Assembly (NCBI GenBank): GCA_904501675.1
Contig: CAJGCL010000017.1
Coordinates: forward strand, 1 to 24,951
Length of the DNA stretch: 24,951 nucleotides
Direction: 5' to 3'
Source of the DNA: Clostridiaceae bacterium
Lineage (GTDB): Bacteria; Bacillota; Clostridia; Oscillospirales; Acutalibacteraceae
Made by a program: the position numbers and the translations under genes. Each line of letters starts with the position of its first letter. Position 1 is the first letter of the stretch. This document shows, piece by piece, positions 6,906 to 15,266 of this stretch. A model generated the notes under the pieces. It was not told the DNA's origin and searched no databases. It was given only the letters and a program-made list of their open reading frames with translations.

Positions 6906-6911
6906 GGAGGT
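6906..6911 (+). promoter_or_regulatory. Ribosome binding site pointing to an AUC start of infC
   Basis: GGAGGT lies 8 bases before the ATC at 6920. No ATG, GTG or TTG lies in frame nearby, and the next ATG (7004) would delete 28 conserved residues. Confidence 0.85.
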
Positions 6912-6919
6912 GCTTAGGT

Positions 6920-7435
6920 ATCAGCAAGGAAACACAGATCAATGAGGAAATCAGAGATAAAGAAGTAAGAGTTATTTCTGCAACTGGTGAGCAGGTAGGC
7001 ATTATGTCTGCAAAAGAAGCTCTCTCATTAGCAGAAAAAAGCAACCTTGACCTTGTAAAAATTGCTCCTGGTGCAAACCCACCTGTCTGCAAGATTATGG
7101 ACTATGGTAAGTATCGTTTTGAGCAGGCAAAGCGTGAAAAAGAAGCCAAGAAGAATCAGAAGGTTATGGATATCAAAGAGGTCCGCTTATCATTGAATAT
7201 TGACACAGGCGATTTCAATACTAAAGTTAATCACGCTCTGCGCTTTTTAAAGTCAGGCGATAAGGTTAAAGTATCAATTCGTTTCAGAGGCAGAGAGATG
7301 GCTCACACAGAAAACGGTACTGTTATTATGCAACGCTTCGCAGAAGCTTGCGAGGAAAACGGTTCTGTTGAAAAGCCTGCAAAGCTTGAAGGCCGTCAGA
7401 TGCTTATGTTTCTTGTTCCCAAGGCATCAAAGTAA
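6920..7435 (+). CDS. infC: Translation initiation factor IF-3 (AUC start codon)
   Basis: IF-3 binds the 30S subunit, keeps it apart from 50S and checks the start codon and initiator tRNA. From the ATC at 6920 the frame reads (M)SKETQINEEIRDKEVRVIS, the conserved IF-3 N-terminus, then SLAEKSNLDLVKIAPGANPP and the C-terminal 30S-binding domain (VKVSIRFRGREMAHTENG...LMFLVPKASK). The product is 171 residues, normal length. IF-3 genes commonly use rare AUU/AUC/AUA starts so that IF-3, which rejects such codons, limits its own synthesis; the GGAGGT site at 6906-6911 supports this here. It is first in the conserved infC-rpmI-rplT operon, behind an attenuated leader. A caller limited to ATG/GTG/TTG would wrongly start it at 7004. 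Confidence 0.95.
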   Translation: MSKETQINEEIRDKEVRVISATGEQVGIMSAKEALSLAEKSNLDLVKIAPGANPPVCKIMDYGKYRFEQAKREKEAKKNQKVMDIKEVRLSLNIDTGDFNTKVNHALRFLKSGDKVKVSIRFRGREMAHTENGTVIMQRFAEACEENGSVEKPAKLEGRQMLMFLVPKASK

Positions 7436-7460
7436 AAAGCAAATTTAAGGAGGATTTATT

Positions 7461-7658
7461 ATGCCTAAGATTAAAACACACTCAGGCGCTAAGAAGCGTT
7501 TCAAAATTTCCAAAAACGGCAAGGCTATTCGCGCACATGCCAATAAGTCTCATATCCTTACAAAGAAGACTACAAAGCGTAAAAGAGGTCTTCGTCAGAC
7601 AGGTGTTGCAGACGTTACAAATCAGAAGCAGATTAAGCGTCTCATTCCTTACAAATAA
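7461..7658 (+). CDS. rpmI: 50S ribosomal protein L35
   Basis: L35 is a small, very basic protein of the large subunit. The sequence begins MPKIKTHSGAKKRFKISKNG, the standard bacterial L35 N-terminus, and continues with the Lys/Arg-rich stretch KKTTKRKRGLRQ. Its length of 65 residues is typical. A strong AAGGAGG site precedes the ATG. It lies 25 bases after infC and 27 before rplT in the classic three-gene operon, so its supply is presumably set by the L20 leader upstream. Confidence 0.98.
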   Translation: MPKIKTHSGAKKRFKISKNGKAIRAHANKSHILTKKTTKRKRGLRQTGVADVTNQKQIKRLIPYK

Positions 7659-7685
7659 GAAGAAATCAGCAGGAGGTAACTTATA

Positions 7686-8039
7686 ATGGCACGTATTAAA
7701 GGTGCGATGATGACTCGCAAAAGAAGAAATAAAGTTCTTAAACTCGCTAAGGGTTATTATGGCTCAAAGAGCAAGCTCTTCAAAACTGCTAAGCAGGCAG
7801 TTATGAAAAGCGGTAACTACGCATATATCGGTAGAAAGCAGAAGAAGAGAGATTTCCGTCGTCTTTGGATTACAAGAATCTCTGCAGCTTGCAAAATGAA
7901 CGATATCAACTATTCAACATTTATCAATGGCCTTAAGAAGGCAGGCATCGAACTTAACAGAAAGATGCTCTCAGAAATTGCTATTTCTGATCCAGAAGGC
8001 TTCAAGGCTCTTGTTGAAAAAGCAAAAGCGGCTCTTTAA
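7686..8039 (+). CDS. rplT: 50S ribosomal protein L20
   Basis: L20 binds 23S rRNA early in 50S assembly and in Firmicutes also represses its own operon by binding the infC leader. The sequence starts MARIKGAMMTRKRRNKVLKLAKGYYGSKS, with the long basic N-terminal extension, and carries the globular end (RRLWITRISAACKMN...LSEIAISDPEGFKALVEKAK). Length is 117 residues, as expected. AGGAGGT precedes the ATG. It is the last gene of its operon; a strong hairpin terminator follows at 8052-8076. Confidence 0.98.
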   Translation: MARIKGAMMTRKRRNKVLKLAKGYYGSKSKLFKTAKQAVMKSGNYAYIGRKQKKRDFRRLWITRISAACKMNDINYSTFINGLKKAGIELNRKMLSEIAISDPEGFKALVEKAKAAL

Positions 8040-8051
8040 TAATCTTAACTT

Positions 8052-8087
8052 ACGCCCAACCATTTTGGTTGGGCGTTAGATGTTTTT
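8052..8087 (+). terminator. Terminator of the infC-rpmI-rplT operon
   Basis: ACGCCCAACC (8052-8061) and GGTTGGGCGT (8067-8076) form a perfect 10-bp GC-rich stem with an ATTTT loop. The T-run (8083-8087) starts several bases after the stem, which may allow some read-through into the next gene. Confidence 0.8.
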
Positions 8088-8124
8088 ATTGGAATAAAAA
8101 ACAGTAGTAATTTTTTGATAAAAT

Positions 8125-8132
8125 AAGGGTGA
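8125..8132 (+). promoter_or_regulatory. Ribosome binding site of the TrmH-family gene
   Basis: AAGGGTGA carries GGTGA of the anti-SD match. It lies 6 bases before an ACG (8139) and 3 before an ATT (8136). The first ordinary start codon, the GTG at 8172, is 39 bases further on and has no site of its own at the right distance. Confidence 0.6.
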
Positions 8133-8138
8133 ATTATT

Positions 8139-8924
8139 ACGGAAAAGATTACAAGTAAAGCAAACGATAAGGTGAAATTTGCCGTGAAATTAAGGGAAAA
8201 AGACAGTTTTCGTAAAAAAGAAGGTCTTTTCTTTATCGAAGGGGCAAGGCTTTCGCAGGATGCCGCTCTCAGCGGTGTAGAAATAAAAGAGCTTTTTGCA
8301 ACAGAAAGCGCAATGAGTAAATATTCTGACTATATCCGTTCAGTTGAAAATGTGGCTGAGCGTTGCTTTGTAATATCTGAGGAAATTGCGGAAAAACTCA
8401 GTGATACAAAGAATAATCAGGGCGTTTTCTGTGTGTGCAAAATGCTTGACAAAAAAACAATTATAGGTAAAATAAAATATAATGGGAAATATATAGCCTT
8501 GGAAGATGTTTCAAACCCTTCTAATTTTGGTGCTGTTATACGTACAGCGGAGGCAGTCGGGCTTGATGGCGTAATTGTCAGTGGAGGCTGTGATATTTAT
8601 AATCCTAAGTCTTTGAGAGCATCAATGGGCTCTCTTTTTAGACTTTCAGTTTTTGTTGCAGATGATTTGTCTGAATACATTGTTGAACTGCAAGAAAACG
8701 GTATGAAGGTATATGCCGGTGTGCCCGATAGTTCTGCTCTTAAAATAACCGAGGCAGACATGTCCGGTGGCGTGGTTTGCGTTATCGGTAATGAAGGTAA
8801 CGGAATAACAGAGGCTACTAAAAATGCATCTACTAATCTTGTAACGATACCCATGAAGGGTAGAGCAGAGTCTCTTAATGCAGCATCCGCGGCATCAATT
8901 TTAATTTGGGAAATGATGAGATGA
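8139..8924 (+). CDS. TrmH/SpoU-family RNA 2'-O-methyltransferase, non-AUG start
   Basis: This is a SPOUT-class enzyme that methylates the 2'-OH of an rRNA or tRNA nucleotide with S-adenosylmethionine; the exact target nucleotide cannot be read from sequence. After a SpoU substrate-binding N-terminal domain, the trefoil-knot motifs are clear: motif 1 (EDVSNPSNFGAVIRTAEAVG), motif 2 (VVCVIGNEGNGI) and motif 3 (IPMKGRAESLNAASAASI). The frame stays coding upstream of the GTG at 8172: from 8139 it reads x-EKITSKANDKVKFAVKLR, matching the usual N-terminus of this family (M-E-x-I-T-S-K). The codon at the Met position is ACG, with ATT just before it; a TGA at 8130 closes the frame. I place the start at 8139 (261 residues) and give 8172 as the conservative alternative. 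It overlaps dprA by 4 bases (ATGA). Confidence 0.88.
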   Translation, partial: TEKITSKANDKVKFAVKLREKDSFRKKEGLFFIEGARLSQDAALSGVEIKELFATESAMSKYSDYIRSVENVAERCFVISEEIAEKLSDTKNNQGVFCVCKMLDKKTIIGKIKYNGKYIALEDVSNPSNFGAVIRTAEAVGLDGVIVSGGCDIYNPKSLRASMGSLFRLSVFVADDLSEYIVELQENGMKVYAGVPDSSALKITEADMSGGVVCVIGNEGNGITEATKNASTNLVTIPMKGRAESLNAASAASILIWEMMR

Positions 8925-10156
8925 AATCTTCACCTGTAGAGTTTTGGATATGGCTTCAGACTGCACTGGGTGCAGGTGCGCGTACAGATGAGTTGTTAGC
9001 GTATTTTGAAACACCTGAACAGCTTTACCTGGCAGGTTCTAAGGAATGGCGACTGTCGGGCTTGCTTACTGCTAAAAAGATAGAAGCCCTTAAAAACTCT
9101 ACACCCTCACAAACTGCTCAAATCATAAAAGAAAGCAGATTAAAGGGCTATGAGATAATCACACCCGATAACAAACTTTTTCCTAACAGATTAAAAAACT
9201 TATCAAGTATGCCTCTCGTGCTTTATGCACAGGGCGACTGCACAGTATTAAGCGATGAGGTTTCACTGGGAATTGTTGGAACAAGAAATGCCAGCGCTTA
9301 TGGTACAGAGATTGCGCAAAAGCTATCCTATCGTCTGGCGGAGGCAGGTGCTACTATTGTCAGCGGTGGTGCTTTAGGTATTGATAGTGAAGCTCATGCA
9401 GGCGCAATGCTTGCAAAAGGAAGAACTGTTGCATTTTTAGGCTGTGGCCTTTCGGCAAACTATCTTCGAGAGAATGCAGCTCTCAGGCGGGCTATTACCC
9501 GTTATGGCGCAGTTGTTTCTGAATTTCCTCCTTTTTCTATGCCTTCTAAATCCAGCTTTCCTATAAGGAATCGTCTTATATCAGGAATCAGCCTGGGTGT
9601 AGTGGTTATTGAGGCAGGAGTAAAAAGCGGTTCTCTTATTACTGCTAACAGGGCAGCTGAGCAAGGCAAAGATGTTTTTGCCGTACCTGGCGATATTGTG
9701 CGATCATCCTTTGATGGTACAAATCACCTTATAAAGAATGGTGCAAAGCCTGTTTTCTCTGCTTTGGACATTCTTTCTGAATATGAATTTCGCTATCCTG
9801 AGCTTATTGATTTTCAAAAAGCCGGTTTGCCGTTGAGTGAACTTCAATATGTGAATTACAGGAAACCTGCGAAGAAAAGTGCGCCTGAGAAAACAGTTAG
9901 AAATGAAGCTCCTCCTCAGGTTGAAAAGGTAAAAACAGAAATAGTACCAAAGATTGATTTAGAAGATACTGCTTCTGAAAACGCGAAAATTGTGTATGGT
10001 GTATTAAGTGAAACACCTATGCATATTGATGATATTGTGCGAAGCACAAATCTTAAATTGAACATTGTCCTCTCGTCTTTAACAGAACTGGAATTATTAG
10101 GTGTATGTGAGTTGACGAGCGGTAAAAAATATAAGACTATCACTTTGAAAGGATGA
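8921..10156 (+). CDS. dprA: DNA processing protein DprA
   Basis: DprA loads RecA on incoming single-stranded DNA during natural transformation and is also kept in many bacteria not known to be competent. It has an N-terminal SAM-like helical region (residues ~1-70), the Rossmann-like DprA core (SLGIVGTRNASAYGTEIA, then TIVSGGALGIDSEAHAGA, SGSLITANRAAEQGKDVFAV and PGDI), a charged linker (~310-345), and a C-terminal winged-helix domain (AKIVYGVLSETPMHIDDIV). Length is 411 residues. The start is the ATG at 8921, which overlaps the preceding stop codon (ATGA), indicating coupling; a TTG five codons upstream is possible but less likely. topA follows after 5 bases, the same order as in Bacillus (dprA-topA-trmFO). 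Confidence 0.96.
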   Translation: MKSSPVEFWIWLQTALGAGARTDELLAYFETPEQLYLAGSKEWRLSGLLTAKKIEALKNSTPSQTAQIIKESRLKGYEIITPDNKLFPNRLKNLSSMPLVLYAQGDCTVLSDEVSLGIVGTRNASAYGTEIAQKLSYRLAEAGATIVSGGALGIDSEAHAGAMLAKGRTVAFLGCGLSANYLRENAALRRAITRYGAVVSEFPPFSMPSKSSFPIRNRLISGISLGVVVIEAGVKSGSLITANRAAEQGKDVFAVPGDIVRSSFDGTNHLIKNGAKPVFSALDILSEYEFRYPELIDFQKAGLPLSELQYVNYRKPAKKSAPEKTVRNEAPPQVEKVKTEIVPKIDLEDTASENAKIVYGVLSETPMHIDDIVRSTNLKLNIVLSSLTELELLGVCELTSGKKYKTITLKG

Positions 10157-10161
10157 AATAA

Positions 10162-12270
10162 ATGTCAAAGCTTGTTATAGTTGAGTCTCCTGCAAAAGCA
10201 AAGACTATAAAAAAATATCTTGGGAATGATTTTGACGTTGTAGCATCAATGGGTCATGTAAGAGATCTTCCTGCTGCTAAACTCAGCGTTGATGTTAAAA
10301 ATGATTTTGCGCCTAAGTATGCAATAATAAAGGGAAAGGAAAAGCTGGTTAAGGATTTAAAAGATAAGGTTTCCGCAAGCGAAGCAGTTTATCTCGCAAC
10401 TGACCCTGACCGCGAAGGAGAAGCAATTTCATGGCATCTTGCCACTCTTCTTGAACTTGACCTTAACGAGAAGAACAGAGTAAAGTTCAACGAAATTAAT
10501 GAAACAAGCGTTAAGAGGGGTATCAGCAATCCTGAGGTTGTTGATATGGGGCTTGTTGATGCTCAGCAGGCTCGCCGTATTCTTGACAGACTTGTTGGCT
10601 ATAGAATAAGTCCGTTTATTTCGCAGAAAATCAGAAGAGGTCTTTCTGCAGGTCGTGTGCAGAGCGTTGCAGTAAGACTTATTGTTGACCGTGAAGAAGA
10701 AATCAATAAATTTAATCCTCAGGAATATTGGTCAATTGATGCTAAATTCGCTGTAGGTAGAAAAACCTTCACTGCTGCTCTTACTGCAGATGAAAACGGC
10801 AAAGTAGAAATAGAAAATAAAGAAAAGGCAGATTCACTTCTTGCACGTCTTGATGGTGCAGAATACGTTACAGATTCTGTTAAAAAGGGTACTCGCAAGA
10901 AACAGCCGTCACCTCCATTTATTACATCCTCAATGCAACAGGATGCATCTCGTAAGCTTAACTTCCAGGCTCAGAAAACAATGAAGCTTGCTCAGGAGCT
11001 TTACGAGGGTATTGATATTGATGGTTTCGGAATGACAGGTCTTATCACCTATATGAGAACCGACTCTCTTCGTATCTCTGAAGAAGCAAGAGCATCTGCA
11101 AATGCATTTATTACCAAAACCTATGGTGAAAAATATCTTCCTGAAAAACCAAGATATTTCAAAACTCGTGCAAACGCTCAGGACGGACACGAAGCAATCA
11201 GACCAACAAATATTGAAATTACTCCTGCAATAGCTAAAAAGAGCCTTACAAATGACCAGTATAAGCTTTATAACCTTATATGGTGTAGATATGTAGCATC
11301 TCTTATGGCTCCTTGCGTTCAGGATACAGTAAAGATTGAAATTAAGGCAGAAAAAGAGGGTGCAGCAGGTTTCCTCATGTTCTCTGCTAGTGGATATTCA
11401 ATTAAATTTGACGGCTTTACCGCTCTTTATGAGGATGCAGTTGATGATGGCGATGAAAGCGCAATCCCTGAGGTTAAAACAGGTGATGTGCTTAAGCTTA
11501 AAGAACTTAAAGGAAATCAGCACTTCACTCAGCCACCTGCACACTTTACAGAAGCATCTCTCATCAAAACTCTTGAGGAAACAGGCGTTGGCCGTCCAAG
11601 CACATATGCTTCAATCGTAAGTACAATTATCAAGCGTGAATATGTAAAACGCGATGGCAAGCTTCTTAAGGCTACAGAGCTTGGTTGTGCTACAACTGCT
11701 CTTCTCAAAGAGAAGTTCCAGAAAATTGTTAATACAAAATTCACTGCCTCAATGGAAACAAAACTTGATGAAATTGACAGTGGTTCAATAAACTACATTG
11801 AAATGCTCCATGAATTCTATAACGAGCTTGAAGCATCCCTCAGCAAAGCAAAGTCCGAAATGCAAGGTCAGAAGATTCAGCTTCAGGAGGATATTACAGA
11901 TATCAAGTGCGATAAATGCGGTAGAAATATGGTTGTTAAATCAGGCCGTTTCGGTAAATTCCTTGCTTGCCCAGGTTACCCGGAGTGTAAAACAACAAAA
12001 CCTCTTGTCGAGGAAACAAATGCTGTTTGCCCTGAGTGCGGTGCAAAGGTTATTGGTAAAAAGTCCAGAAGAGGTTATCAGTTCTACGGCTGCGATAACT
12101 ATCCTCAGTGTAACTTTATGACATGGGATAAGCCAACAGGCGAAAATTGCCCTAAGTGTGGTAAATCACTTTTCAAGGGCAAAGGCGGTCTCGTAACTTG
12201 TCCTGATGAAAAGTGTGGTTATTCATTCAAAGCTCCACGAAAGAACGCGAAGAAAACAGATGACGAATAA
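10162..12270 (+). CDS. topA: DNA topoisomerase I
   Basis: Type IA topoisomerase that relaxes negative supercoils by cutting and passing one strand. It has a Toprim domain at the N-terminus (KLVIVESPAKAKTIKKYLG, with Glu-8, and the acidic motif TDPDREGEAISWHL), the catalytic tyrosine Y297 in GLITYMRTDSLRIS, and three C-terminal zinc ribbons: CDKCGRNM...CPGYPEC (from C583), CPECGAKV...CDNYPQC and CPKCGKSL...CPDEKC. Length is 702 residues, near the Firmicute norm. The ribosome binding site AAAGGATGA overlaps the end of dprA. Its last 11 bases overlap the start of trmFO, so the group dprA-topA-trmFO is one transcription unit. Confidence 0.98.
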   Translation: MSKLVIVESPAKAKTIKKYLGNDFDVVASMGHVRDLPAAKLSVDVKNDFAPKYAIIKGKEKLVKDLKDKVSASEAVYLATDPDREGEAISWHLATLLELDLNEKNRVKFNEINETSVKRGISNPEVVDMGLVDAQQARRILDRLVGYRISPFISQKIRRGLSAGRVQSVAVRLIVDREEEINKFNPQEYWSIDAKFAVGRKTFTAALTADENGKVEIENKEKADSLLARLDGAEYVTDSVKKGTRKKQPSPPFITSSMQQDASRKLNFQAQKTMKLAQELYEGIDIDGFGMTGLITYMRTDSLRISEEARASANAFITKTYGEKYLPEKPRYFKTRANAQDGHEAIRPTNIEITPAIAKKSLTNDQYKLYNLIWCRYVASLMAPCVQDTVKIEIKAEKEGAAGFLMFSASGYSIKFDGFTALYEDAVDDGDESAIPEVKTGDVLKLKELKGNQHFTQPPAHFTEASLIKTLEETGVGRPSTYASIVSTIIKREYVKRDGKLLKATELGCATTALLKEKFQKIVNTKFTASMETKLDEIDSGSINYIEMLHEFYNELEASLSKAKSEMQGQKIQLQEDITDIKCDKCGRNMVVKSGRFGKFLACPGYPECKTTKPLVEETNAVCPECGAKVIGKKSRRGYQFYGCDNYPQCNFMTWDKPTGENCPKCGKSLFKGKGGLVTCPDEKCGYSFKAPRKNAKKTDDE

Positions 12271-13573
12271 TAAAGAAGCTATAGTTATCGGTGGCGGTCT
12301 TGCAGGTGTTGAGGCAGCGAAGCAATTAAGCAAAAAGGGTATAAAAGTTACTCTTTATGAAATGAAACCAAGAAAGTTTTCTCCTGCGCATAAAAGCGAG
12401 AAGCTTGCAGAGCTTGTGTGCTCAAATTCCTTGAAGGCAGAGCGTTTAGGCTCTGCAGCAGGACTTTTGAAGGCTGAAATGAGGCTTTTTGGTTCAGTGT
12501 GCTTAGCTGCGGCAGATGTTGCAAAAGTTCCTGCAGGTGGTGCCCTTGCGGTGGATAGAGATGTTTTCTCCCACGAAATAACAAAAGCTATTGAAAACGA
12601 TGAAAATATAACTCTCGTAAGAGAGGAAATAACAGAAATTCCTCAGGGGGTTACAGTTATTGTTGCCGCAGGACCTCTTATGAGCGATGCTCTTGCAGGA
12701 AGTGTTGCAGAGCTTTGCGGAAAAGGATTTCTTTCATTCTATGACGCAGCAGCGCCTATTGTTACTGCTGACAGTATTGATATGGAAAACGCCTTTACGC
12801 AGTCAAGATATGACAGAGGCGGTGAGGATGACTACATTAACTGTCCTCTTGACAAAGCTCAGTATGAAGAGTTTTATGAGGCTCTTATAAATGCCGAAAG
12901 TGCAGAGCTTCATTCTTTTGATAAGAAGAAGGATGTTTACGAAGGCTGTATGCCAATTGAGGTGCTTGCTTCCCGTGGCATGGATGCTATGCGATATGGT
13001 CCTTTAAAACCTGTTGGTCTTACTAATCCTAAAACGGGACACAGACCATGGGCAAACCTTCAGCTTCGCAAAGAGAATAAGGACGGCACAATGTATAACC
13101 TTGTAGGATTTCAGACTAATCTGAAATTCCTTGAGCAGAAAAGAGTTTTCTCAATGTTTCCTGCTCTTAAAAATGCAGAATTTGTGCGCTACGGTGTAAT
13201 GCACAGAAATACATTCCTTAATTCTCCGGGACTTCTTTCCTATGATTTCAGTCTGAAGAAAGATCCACGTATATATTTCGCAGGGCAGATTTCAGGTGTT
13301 GAAGGTTATATGGAATCAGCCGCTTCAGGTATACTTGCCGGCTATAACGCGGCAAGACGAATGGAAGGCAAAGACCCAATTCTTCTTCCTAAGATTACTA
13401 TGATGGGTGCCCTTTCGCAGTACATTTCAGATGAATCAGTTAAGAATTTTCAGCCGATGGGTGCGGCATTCGGCATAATAGACCCATTAGAAGAAAAGAT
13501 AAGGGATAAAAAAGAGCGCTACGAAGCACTTGCTCAGCGCAGTATGGATTATTTTAAAACTCTCGATTTATAA
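12260..13573 (+). CDS. trmFO: Methylenetetrahydrofolate-tRNA (uracil54-C5)-methyltransferase TrmFO
   Basis: TrmFO makes 5-methyluridine (ribothymidine) at position 54 of tRNA, taking carbon from methylene-tetrahydrofolate and electrons from FAD/NAD(P)H. The FAD-binding dinucleotide motif AIVIGGGLAGVEAAK is at residues 7-21. The catalytic cysteine region LVCSNSLKA (C54) and the second conserved cysteine in EGCMPIEVLASRG are both present. The C-terminal FAD segment YFAGQISGVEGYMESAASG is intact. The start is set at the ATG at 12260, giving 437 residues like other family members; this overlaps topA by 11 bases. The longer frame from 12206 lies wholly inside topA and adds unrelated residues. Confidence 0.97.
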   Translation: MTNNKEAIVIGGGLAGVEAAKQLSKKGIKVTLYEMKPRKFSPAHKSEKLAELVCSNSLKAERLGSAAGLLKAEMRLFGSVCLAAADVAKVPAGGALAVDRDVFSHEITKAIENDENITLVREEITEIPQGVTVIVAAGPLMSDALAGSVAELCGKGFLSFYDAAAPIVTADSIDMENAFTQSRYDRGGEDDYINCPLDKAQYEEFYEALINAESAELHSFDKKKDVYEGCMPIEVLASRGMDAMRYGPLKPVGLTNPKTGHRPWANLQLRKENKDGTMYNLVGFQTNLKFLEQKRVFSMFPALKNAEFVRYGVMHRNTFLNSPGLLSYDFSLKKDPRIYFAGQISGVEGYMESAASGILAGYNAARRMEGKDPILLPKITMMGALSQYISDESVKNFQPMGAAFGIIDPLEEKIRDKKERYEALAQRSMDYFKTLDL

Positions 13574-13586
13574 AAGGTAGGTTTTT

Positions 13587-14261
13587 ATGGAAAATATTCA
13601 GGCTTTTGAAAAGGTTATAGGCTATACCTTCAAAAACAAGGAGCTTTTGCGTATTGCATTAACTCATTCTTCATATGCAAACGAAAATAAGCTTCCTCGG
13701 GATAACGAGCGTCTTGAATTTTTAGGCGACTCTGTTTTGGGCTTTGTTACTGCCGAGTATCTTTTTTCTGAATATAAATCAAGACCTGAAGGTGAGCTTA
13801 CAAAGTTGAGAGCTGCAGTTGTCTGTGAAAAATCACTTTTTAAATTTGGTGAAAAAATCTCCCTTGGTGATTATATTTACATGGGCAAGGGCGAAGAAAA
13901 CTCAGGCGGCAGAAACAGACCATCAATAGTTTCCGATGCCTTTGAGGCAGTAATCGCGGCTATGTATATTGATGGCGGTATTGAGATAGTAAAGCCGTAT
14001 ATTCTTTCTTTTATTACTGAGGCAGTAAAAAGAGAAGCAAACTTTAAAGATAATAAATCACTTCTTCAGGAGGAAATTCAGAAAAGCAAAGGTAATACAA
14101 TTTTCTATGAAGAATTAGGTGAGAGTGGACCTGACCATGAAAAAGTTTTCAGATTTGCTGTTAAAATAAATGGTGAAGTTGTAGGTATGGGTGAAGGCAG
14201 AAGCAAAAAGGAAGCGGAGCAGGCGGCAGCAGGCGCAGCTCTTGAAGCGCTTGGCGTATGA
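13587..14261 (+). CDS. rnc: Ribonuclease III
   Basis: RNase III cleaves double-stranded RNA, including the rRNA precursor. The signature ERLEFLGDSVLG (residues 41-52) holds the acidic metal-binding residues of the active site, and the second acidic motif is SDAFEAVIAAMYIDGG. A double-stranded RNA-binding domain fills the C-terminus (~155-224; ends RSKKEAEQAAAGAALEALGV). Length is 224 residues, typical. AAAGGTAGG precedes the ATG. It overlaps the next gene by 4 bases (ATGA) and heads the rnc-radical SAM-smc cluster common in Clostridia. Confidence 0.98.
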   Translation: MENIQAFEKVIGYTFKNKELLRIALTHSSYANENKLPRDNERLEFLGDSVLGFVTAEYLFSEYKSRPEGELTKLRAAVVCEKSLFKFGEKISLGDYIYMGKGEENSGGRNRPSIVSDAFEAVIAAMYIDGGIEIVKPYILSFITEAVKREANFKDNKSLLQEEIQKSKGNTIFYEELGESGPDHEKVFRFAVKINGEVVGMGEGRSKKEAEQAAAGAALEALGV

Positions 14262-15259
14262 AACACGCGAACATTTCTCTTTTTGTAACTCATATGGGTT
14301 GTCCCCATCAGTGCTCTTTCTGTAATCAGAAAACTATTTCAGGCTCACTTACGGAAATTACACCCGAAGAAGTAAAAGAAACACTTATTAAGGCCTCTTG
14401 CGATAATAACGCCCCTGAAAACACAGAAATCGCCTTTTTTGGAGGTAGCTTTACTGCTATAGACAGAGGCTATATGGTAAGTCTTCTTGAGTCTGCTAAG
14501 CCTTTTATAGACAATGGCTTTTTCAAGGGCATAAGAGTTTCTACAAGACCTGACTCTATTGATGATGAGGTTCTTGCGATTCTCAAAAAATATGGTGTAA
14601 CCGCAATAGAGTTAGGTGCCCAAAGTACCGATGATGATGTCTTGAAACTTAATAACAGAGGTCATTCACGTGAGGATATAGTTAATGCATCTCACATTAT
14701 AAAAGAAAATGGTTTTTCTTTAGGGCTTCAGATGATGACAGGTCTTTTAGGCGATACAGATGAAAAATCTCTTCAGACCTGTGAAGATATTATTTCCTTA
14801 AAGCCTGATACAGTACGTATATATCCTACAATTGTTCTAGAGGGTACATATCTTGGCGAGCTTTATAAAAAAGGCGAATATGCACCGCAAACTTTAGAAA
14901 ACGCGGTTTCTTTGTGCGCGAAGCTTCTCAGAAGATTCCATAAAGAAAATATAAAGGTTATCCGCTTGGGTCTTCATTCAGGCGGAAACGTTGAAGATGG
15001 CTATATAGCTGGTCCTTACCATCAGGCTTTCGGCGAGCTTTGCGAAGGTGAGATTTATCTATCTGTTGCAATGGAAGTGTTGAAAGATTATGGTGAAGGC
15101 AAATATATAATCTATGTGAACCCTCGTGAAATATCAAAAATGACGGGGCAGAAACAGAAGAACAAAAATTATCTTCTTTCTTCAGGTTATGAAATAACCG
15201 TTAAAGGAAAAGAAGATCTCAAAAAGTACGAAGTTGAAATCCAACGAAACGAAAGGTAG
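14258..15259 (+). CDS. Elp3-like radical SAM protein
   Basis: This is a radical SAM enzyme with the iron-sulfur motif CPHQCSFC (C15, C19, C22; CxxxCxxC), followed by the glycine-rich SAM site FFGGSFTAID and strands such as RVSTRPDSI and AIELGAQSTDDDVL. These features and the C-terminal half resemble the Elp3-type group, but there is no GNAT acetyltransferase domain (333 residues), so it is not a full Elongator-type tRNA-modifying enzyme. Clostridial genomes often carry such a gene between rnc and smc. The substrate is unknown; an RNA substrate is a guess from the family. The ATG overlaps the rnc stop, and smc follows after 7 bases. Confidence 0.9.
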   Translation: MKHANISLFVTHMGCPHQCSFCNQKTISGSLTEITPEEVKETLIKASCDNNAPENTEIAFFGGSFTAIDRGYMVSLLESAKPFIDNGFFKGIRVSTRPDSIDDEVLAILKKYGVTAIELGAQSTDDDVLKLNNRGHSREDIVNASHIIKENGFSLGLQMMTGLLGDTDEKSLQTCEDIISLKPDTVRIYPTIVLEGTYLGELYKKGEYAPQTLENAVSLCAKLLRRFHKENIKVIRLGLHSGGNVEDGYIAGPYHQAFGELCEGEIYLSVAMEVLKDYGEGKYIIYVNPREISKMTGQKQKNKNYLLSSGYEITVKGKEDLKKYEVEIQRNER

Positions 15260-15266
15260 AAATTCA

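Noticed and set aside
12206..12259. N-terminal extension of trmFO.
   Set aside because: It lies wholly within topA coding sequence, and the FAD-binding N-terminus starts normally from 12260.
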